From contig CAXIPT010000014.1 in NCBI GenBank assembly GCA_964030475.1, positions 603,675 through 667,674 on the forward strand: DNA of 64,000 bases, written 5' to 3'. The DNA is from Tethya wilhelma. Lineage: Eukaryota; Porifera; Demospongiae; Tethyida; Tethyidae. Under the pieces are notes generated by a model, which did no database searches, was not told the origin of the DNA, and was given only the letters and a program-made list of their open reading frames with translations. How positions within the stretch are numbered: position 1 is the first letter of the stretch; every line of letters starts with the position of its first letter. The position numbers and the translations under genes are program-made. Shown here piece by piece: positions 58,040 through 64,000 of this stretch.

Positions 58040-58689
58040 GGTTTGATCAGTTGTGGTTTGTGGTTTGCTGGGTCAGCTGATTAGGTGGAAGCAATTAGGT
58101 ACCACGTGTAGCTTGATGCTGCAAGCTAGACAGTTTTTGTTGGCCTCAATTTGACAATCGCCGCGTGGGGATCAACTGAGGCGAGGACTGGAGAGAGCGG
58201 TGTGAGCTGTCACAACGCTAGCATGAATCAGGTGGAAGGCTGCTTCCACGTGTGTTGCGTCTGTCGTTGAGAGTATAGAGGGGCTCAACCAGCTGGCTGC
58301 AGCTGGTTGTGACAATTTTTTGTGCTTGTGAGAGCTGTCTCGACAAACACTACGAGCACTTGTGCTGCTGATTACTGCTGGTTAGTTTGTAGGCACTTTA
58401 CTTGTTACAATTGGCAAGAGCTAGACTACTGAGCTGTTATGTGCTGGCCACGAGTTGACTGAACTGATTTGCGCATGCGCGTATTTCCATTAAATGCTCA
58501 CTGTCATTAACTGCCCTTTATACCCTAAATGCTATATAAACTCAAGTTGAATAAATTAAAATGCTTACTAAATTTAACACAGAGCTGTTTAGTCTGACAT
58601 AACAAAGGGCATCTTTACTCTTCTTGGATGAAGTTGTGCAAAAGTTCTCACAAGTTCCTACATATAGTATCTGGTGAAGCGTGTAATTT

Positions 58690-59860
58690 CTTACAAGCTG
58701 AACGGTTGATTTTCATGTGAACTAAGCCACTCCAGTCATTGTGGAGCGGAGTGTTGTTTTAATAAGTTTTAAACCATGCTACAAGATGTCACAGGGAGTG
58801 TCTAGAGGAGGATCATTATATTTGGGAATGTCACAAGATTGCAAAGTGTCTACCAATTTTGAGGGAACTTGTGATCTACTACTCTGGGATTCATCCTGCA
58901 TGGCCCACATCCGAAATTCTGTGGGAAACATATGACTCGATGAGGCAAATCATCCTTATAAAAATCAACTGCCTGTGCTAGCTCTGGACTGATATCAGCA
59001 TCAGGTGGGACTCGTGTTGGCAAACTAAAGCATTTTGTGAAGAACCACCTATCCTTGAAGGGAATTTAGAAGACAAACATTACCACATTGACTTTTCTAG
59101 GTGACTGGGTTCTTGATATTAGAAGGCCATTCTGGTAACAATATTATGGTGCCATATGGTGTAAGCTTAAGCATACCCCTTACACACTTGTGGAAAAGCT
59201 TAAGGGTCCGACCTAATGCATATACCTTGTTCTGTGCACCTCCTCCCTAAGCCAGTCATTATATTTTACTTCTACTTCATTCCTGGTATCTGCATAGTGT
59301 TCAAGCATCTCCTTAGCCTTAATTAAGCCTCAGCAAGTGCAGAGGATCACAGTAGTAAATTGGTCCATCTGTCTGTTCACTCGAAATCTCAGCTCTAGTG
59401 CCAAAATTGATGGTACTTAGAATAATCTTGTATAATTACATTTTTTTTGCTGCTCAAAGAGCGGTTGTTGCTGAGATTTAATGTTATGAAGAGTGTGTTC
59501 AGCTTCACAAACTTGGTTCATCTGGTTCATCCGTGTGAGCATCTGTTGGAAACTCAGATTTGCTGAAGTGATGGGCAGGGATATTGAACCACCTCGAAAA
59601 ATCCCATGTTTCAATCCCACGATTTGCCGTATTTCTCAGGCTATATTCCTCCAGTGGGAGCTCAGAGAAACTCCTGAATAAAACTATCTGCGAAGGATGC
59701 CAGCATGTGCTAGCAATTCTAGGGCGAGGTAATGGCTTGAACTGATGATGTTGTTGGTCAAAGTTAAGTCTTTCTCCAACTCTATATATACCTCCTCCAT
59801 CTTCTCCACGTCATCAAACCTGCCCATAGACTATGTACGACAACTGTTGGGGGCCCAAAT
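58690..59860 (-). pseudogene. hAT transposase C-terminal remnant
   Basis: On the - strand, in shifting frames: DDVEKMEEVYIELEKDL, SHYLALELLAHAGILRR, SLPTRVPPDADISPELAQAV, FYKDDLPHRVICFP, then SKLVDTLQSCDIPKY, LKLIKTTLRSTM and GLVHMKIN. The last three follow the pattern of the hAT C-terminal dimerisation domain. Many stops and shifts; long dead. It may be of the same broad DUF4371/TTF group as 39683-41860. Confidence 0.6.
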
Positions 59861-59994
59861 TTCCGATTTCTGAATGGAACATGAATTCAAATGGAAGCTT
59901 TCAGGTATAGCTGAGTGGAGCATGATTCTGGAACAGCAAACTGTAAATCATCGAGGGTCTTTGTACATAGTACGCGCTGTGTTGTGTCCCAGTT

Positions 59995-60366
59995 TTGAAG
60001 AACGTGTGGCGTTATATCAGCATGCCTGATAGTGGAGGAGGGATGACCTTGCTTGAGGAGCTTCAGGTCTCAAGCTGTTGTAATATGGTACTGCTGGAGT
60101 CCATCACCAGAATTGCTCAGCTTTTCACTCACAATCTGAATGTTGGAATTCATCAGATGTTCGGCTGGAATGATCCCAACATTGATACGCAACTGAAGGA
60201 TACTCTGGCTTCAAGAATGGGACGAAGAAAATGTCAGTTGAAAGAGATGAATATGTGGACGGCGAAGCTAATAAGTGCAGTACACTCAAGGAATTGGAAG
60301 CGGAATCGGTGCAGTGACCACACAGAGGAATATGAAATTTGTTTACTTTTTTTTCTCGACTTCTAG
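59995..60366 (+). other. Unassigned open frame opposite the remnants
   Basis: A 123-codon + strand frame (GGGMTLLEELQVSSCCNMV, IHQMFGWNDPNIDTQLKD). It reads protein-like, but the flanking remnants are on the - strand and no motif is known. Could be an antisense shadow of a decayed gene. Confidence 0.2.
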
Positions 60367-60690
60367 CATTAGAGAAAGAATGTGGGGACCTGTCACACCT
60401 TTCTTGGCTTCTGGAATTGTTCCAATCAAAAAATCTGCAAGCTTTCCTGTTGTGTCAGACAAATTGAAACTGTATGCTTCAGCAGCATAGAAGCCATTCC
60501 TTTTCACAAAAAGCACGTGGTCCTGCATAGACTCTGCTGTTGGGAGTTGGTCTTCGCTTGGGAAACATCTTACGTTGGGGGGAAATTCCTGTCCAACAAA
60601 AAACTTGTCAGCAGATGTTCAAGAGCAGGTTTTTTATCAGGAGAGGAAGATTGCATATTGCATGATCCCATGATGAATGTTTAATGTCAG
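60343..60690 (-). pseudogene. Unrecognised protein-like fragment
   Basis: Frame one reads MGSCNMQSSSPDKKPALEHL. After a shift within about 60 bp it continues FFVGQEFPPNVRCFPSEDQ, DHVLFVKRNGFYAAEAYSF and LADFLIGTIPEAKKGVTG to a stop at 60343. The composition looks like real protein and the shift sits near a run of six G (+ strand, 60577-60582). I do not recognise the family; it may be a host gene remnant or a transposon gene. Confidence 0.35.
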
Positions 60691-60699
60691 AATAACACT

Positions 60700-62670
60700 A
60701 CGTATTACTTATTGCATGGGCTCGAGTGCCACTTATTGGCACTACTGTGCTGTGAGAAGCCCATTCAAGAAAGGTTGAATTGTGTACTACATTCGCTAGC
60801 AAACTAATCTTTGTGTCTAGATGATCTACCAAAAGTTTTCGGAGAAAGTTTGCCGTCTCAAAAACCTTGAAACGATAATAGATGCTAACCTTCTAACTCA
60901 AATTGACAAGTTTTCGGGTAACAGGAAGTTTTCTGGCGACAGAGAAACATTTTTCGGGTACAGCTCCTAGCTGCACGCTCTTTCTCTCACTGGTTTTTCA
61001 ACAAATGAATCACATCACATTACTATAGAGCAACCACTTGTTCTTAGGGAAGTCATGTATTGTGGGCTTGTTTCCTTGTTTCTTAAGTGGCACATGAAAA
61101 GAATCAGCTGTTACAATTCCCATGCCATATGGAATATATTGGCTCACCGGCACCTTTGATGTTAGGTGGCTTTGTGCAACAAATGCAGATAAGATAATTA
61201 TACTGTTTGAAATTTGACAAGTATGTAAAGCATAACATGCAGAGTTGTCTGTCTGTTTGTCCCATATCAAAATCTGAAAAGGCAGCTGTAGCGAAGAAAT
61301 TGATGGTACTTTCATTCAAATCTGAAATATCTTGCAGAAAAAAAGATACTTGAGGCTTTTATGCTTCTTTAAGGCATTTAGTTTCAACGCCCCACCAATT
61401 GATTTGGTGTGCATGATTTAGAATTAAGGTTTGCAGCTCTGTGGCTCTGGAACCAGCTGAGTTGCTGCTGCTGCTGTTTGTAAGACCGACAAGAGTTGGT
61501 CTGATTTTTAATATTTTCAGTCGAATGATGCATAGGCTATGGTTCCTGTAGCTCAGCTAGAATTCGCATACTCAATGGCTCTCTGTCCTTTATGGCCAGC
61601 GCACAACGGTATAAACATAGAGTCTGGTTGGTCTGTGTCTTGCGCTGATTCATGACGAGGTTATGTGGTTATAACCTTTGGGCCAGGCTTCCCTTGATTT
61701 TGGAGCCTGGGCCCATAATGGTTATCTTGGTGTGCATGATTGAAGGTACATATGATAATCTCTTTACCTTCATGGTGTATGTATTAAGTGTGCTAGCTAT
61801 ATTGTTGAATGTGCGGAGACTTGCGCACCAGTGGTACCTTCATTTACCTTGCATGTGTTGTGATATTTGTTTGGATCACACAACTGTTAAAGTAATCCAC
61901 GTAAAAAAAAAAATAATGGAAATAATAGGTATTAATAGTCGATCTATCTCTTGGTAATTTTAGCATGGTATATAGAAATAGTTGGTTTTTTACCAAATGA
62001 ATTCTTTAGCCCTAGGTGTGGTCCAGTAAGCGTCCTTTTGTGGGGGTGTCATTAAATCTCTAATTCTGCACAAGTGATGGCAACAACACTCTCCTAGGTC
62101 AGCCATACAATCATAATGGGCACATGCAAACACTGGGTTCTGCAATGACCCAAAGGGTTAGCGGCTTTTCACGTAATCTTTCACCTACAAGTGAAATTGT
62201 ATGTTCTGAGTGACCATATGCACAACTCATTTCTTCAGCTTCTTTTGCTACCACTGTCAGCAGTTCCAGACCTTACCTTGGCTCCCAAGTTGTCAGTTAT
62301 GGAGAGGTTCCACTGTACAATGCATGGACGTCAAACAGAAAATTGAGATCAAGTATTTCATTACACTTTTTCTAGAAATAATTGAATGATGAATTTAATG
62401 CTGAAATTTAGGAGCGCAATAAGAGAGCCAGAGTGGCCTAACCCACACTATGTACATATTGCCTAACGGTTTACAGTTTACAGCCTGTAATAAATTCCAG
62501 ACACATTTTAGATAGTAAACAAACACAAGTATTCACAGATAACATAAAAGTGTCTCCAATACTTAAAATATCACAATAAAACACATCAATAGAAGCTATG
62601 TACACATAAACATTCATATACTCTGTTTTTTCTGTATGTACTCTTTGTTTTCTCTCTGTAACAATAAACT
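60700..62670. other. Gene-free stretch
   Basis: Nearly 2 kb with no supported gene or repeat. Short frames only. Confidence 0.4.
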
Positions 62671-62671
62671 C

Positions 62672-63792
62672 TCACTCATTGTCTTCAGTATCCATTTCAT
62701 CTTCATCAACTTCATTGCCAGCTGTCAGGGCTTCGTAAAAAGGATAGTACACGGGGGGAATGAATGCCAAAAGCTCTTTAATGTCGTCTAGTTTCTTAGA
62801 CTTGATTGGACGGGGTCCGTTGTAGAGCTGTGGAAGAGCAATGCGACCCATGTCAGGAGGACGCCCAGGAGATCTTCTCCTGACATCAAGGATCTTCCAT
62901 GTTTCCAGCTCATTGTGGCTATACTTGTAAAATATTTGAAATGGCTTATCTTTTCTCACTTGCAGCCAACGAATAGAGAGCCAGTTGACATTCTCCTTTT
63001 TTGTGTTTGTTTTTCTGTACACAATCTGAGAACGAAGTTCGCTCGTGTTGACAAAGTCTTCAGTCTGCATTCGAATGACAGTGAAAGGATTCTTTTTTCT
63101 ACACGTCTCGACCAGCTTACACCATTCCTCTGGAACATAAACAAGTTGATGTTTTCTGTTCTCTTTCTCAATCAACCCAAAATCTCTGTCGTTGGGCAGA
63201 TACGAATGCCCAGAGACCATGAACTTGTGACTAATAGTCGTATATGAGAACTCTGTGCTACCGACAATATGCATGCTACAATGATATTTCTGTTCTGCCC
63301 ACCACAAGCATCACTGAATGCTATTAATGTAGTGGCAGCGGATGGAGGGGGTCTTCGGAGATGTTTGTGGAGGCAAGAGATAATCTCTTTAGATCCTCGT
63401 GATGCTAAAGATTCCGGCCACATGTACATGTAACCACCACCGGTAGAGCAGTCGTGAACGCCTAGGTTATACGTCCACATCTGGCGCTTGTAAAAGACTA
63501 TGCTAGTTGAGAGCTTTGGCGTCACGAGGGACTGTTGAAGATCGAAGGTAATCATATCGACGTCATCCGATTTACTCAGTGCAGTGTCCTCCTTTAACTG
63601 CTGGTACGCTCTCTCAGCCTTACAGTGATGAAGGGTAAGCTCTCCTTGCAGACTAATCTTTTGATCAACATCTTCAGTGGCATCTATCTTTACTCTGAGG
63701 GTGTTGCATGTTTTGCAGGTATCACTCTTTGGGCTGTATTGTGTGTGAATGGTAGTGTGTGAGGGCATTGTATGCATGAGAGAGCGTGAGTA

Positions 63793-63836
<44 letters not shown>

Positions 63837-64000
63837 TGAGCATGTTTATGTGTGGCAGAGAGTGTGAATATGCATGCACATGAATGCATGTGTGGCATTT
63901 GCAATCAAGAGACTGTAAAGACATGTATGTGCATGTAATTTTGTTACCTTCCGAAAGAGAGATTGTACTCTTGGTTAAATATGGTTCTGTACATCCATTC
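62672..64000 (-). pseudogene. Transposase-like multicopy gene, frameshifted, runs off the window
   Basis: On the - strand. The exon at 64000-63948 (EWMYRTIFNQEYNLSFG) joins in frame across a CA-repeat intron to 63733 (PKSDTCKTCNTLRVKID). Then come VDMITFDLQQSLVTPKL, STSIVFYKRQMWTYNLGVHD, RGSKEIISCLHKHL and LIAFSDACGGQNRN. A frameshift between about 63310 and 63240 leads to TISHKFMVSGHSYLPNDRDF and on to a Glu/Asp-rich end (DEDEMDTEDNE) with the stop at 62672. Spaced Asp residues in beta-strand-like contexts (ITFDLQQ, IAFSDACGGQ, PNDRDFG) suggest an RNase H-like transposase. I recall similar multicopy genes in invertebrates but cannot name the superfamily. The N-terminus lies outside the window. 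Confidence 0.6.
63795..63840. repeat. (GT)n microsatellite
   Basis: About 18 GT units, in the intron between the two visible exons of the gene above. Confidence 0.95.

Larger units (their letters stand above)
53652..58535 (-). mobile_element. DIRS/Ngaro-type tyrosine-recombinase retrotransposon
   Basis: 4884 bp. Read on the -: 5' noncoding (58535-58040), gag-like ORF, reverse transcriptase plus RNase H, tyrosine recombinase and 480 bp of 3' noncoding sequence. There is no aspartic protease, DDE integrase or methyltransferase. Ends are inferred by comparison with 30074-31886, where 5'- and 3'-terminal sequences meet as gctat|ttaatgtcc. The left flank here is agttagcg and the right flank ataaactcaag, with no target duplication, as expected for integration by a tyrosine recombinase. 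GC content is clearly higher than in the surroundings, consistent with a mobile origin. Confidence 0.88.

Noticed and set aside
63172..63924. A 250-codon protein starting with a Thr-His repeat at 63924
   Set aside because: The first 60 or so codons translate an intronic CA/GT microsatellite. The real exon starts at 63733 after a splice acceptor.

Overview
This is animal (metazoan) genomic DNA: AT-rich, with short GT-AG introns, cassette exons for calcium-binding EGF domains, no bacterial operon structure, and many transposable elements. The mix of cut-and-paste transposons, DIRS-type retrotransposons and small inverted-repeat elements would fit a sponge or a cnidarian; I favour a demosponge, but only by inference. 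Single N bases (9556, 17954, 18200, 30073, 31887, 40838) and one 53-base N run (3719-3771) fall in or next to repeats, so local order there is uncertain.

1-13 kb holds the clearest host genes. On the + strand are four 123-nt cbEGF exons (301-1865) and, farther on, four exons (10347-12927) that join in frame into a membrane-proximal domain, a transmembrane helix and a cytoplasmic tail. They may be one receptor-like gene. Between them on the - strand is a five-exon phytanoyl-CoA dioxygenase (PhyH) family gene (8100-9366) with its iron ligands intact, plus decayed MULE-like transposon genes (3923-7156).

13-33 kb is mostly repeats: foldback elements, MITEs (one pogo/Tigger-like with TA target duplications), two LINE fragments, segmental repeats and a truncated DIRS copy (30074-31886). 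No confident host gene is seen here; candidate exons at 18.0-19.9 kb are weak.

34-38.2 kb holds the most interesting locus. A small two-exon gene (34000-38150) is interrupted twice by related inverted-repeat DNA elements. Each is flanked by a 4-bp duplication, and removing each element with one duplication restores one open frame of 288 codons. The first element itself contains a 1.34-kb element flanked by 9-bp duplications.

38.2-47.2 kb carries a Tc1/IS630-like transposase fragment, a decayed hAT/DUF4371-like gene and a 4.8-kb P-superfamily-like transposon (42364-47176). The last has terminal inverted repeats and two convergent genes: a five-exon transposase and an intronless second ORF of unknown function.

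47-64 kb has largely gene-free DNA, a 4.9-kb DIRS/Ngaro-type tyrosine-recombinase retrotransposon on the - strand (53652-58535), a decayed hAT gene (58690-59860) and, at the right edge, a frameshifted multicopy transposase-like gene that runs out of the window.
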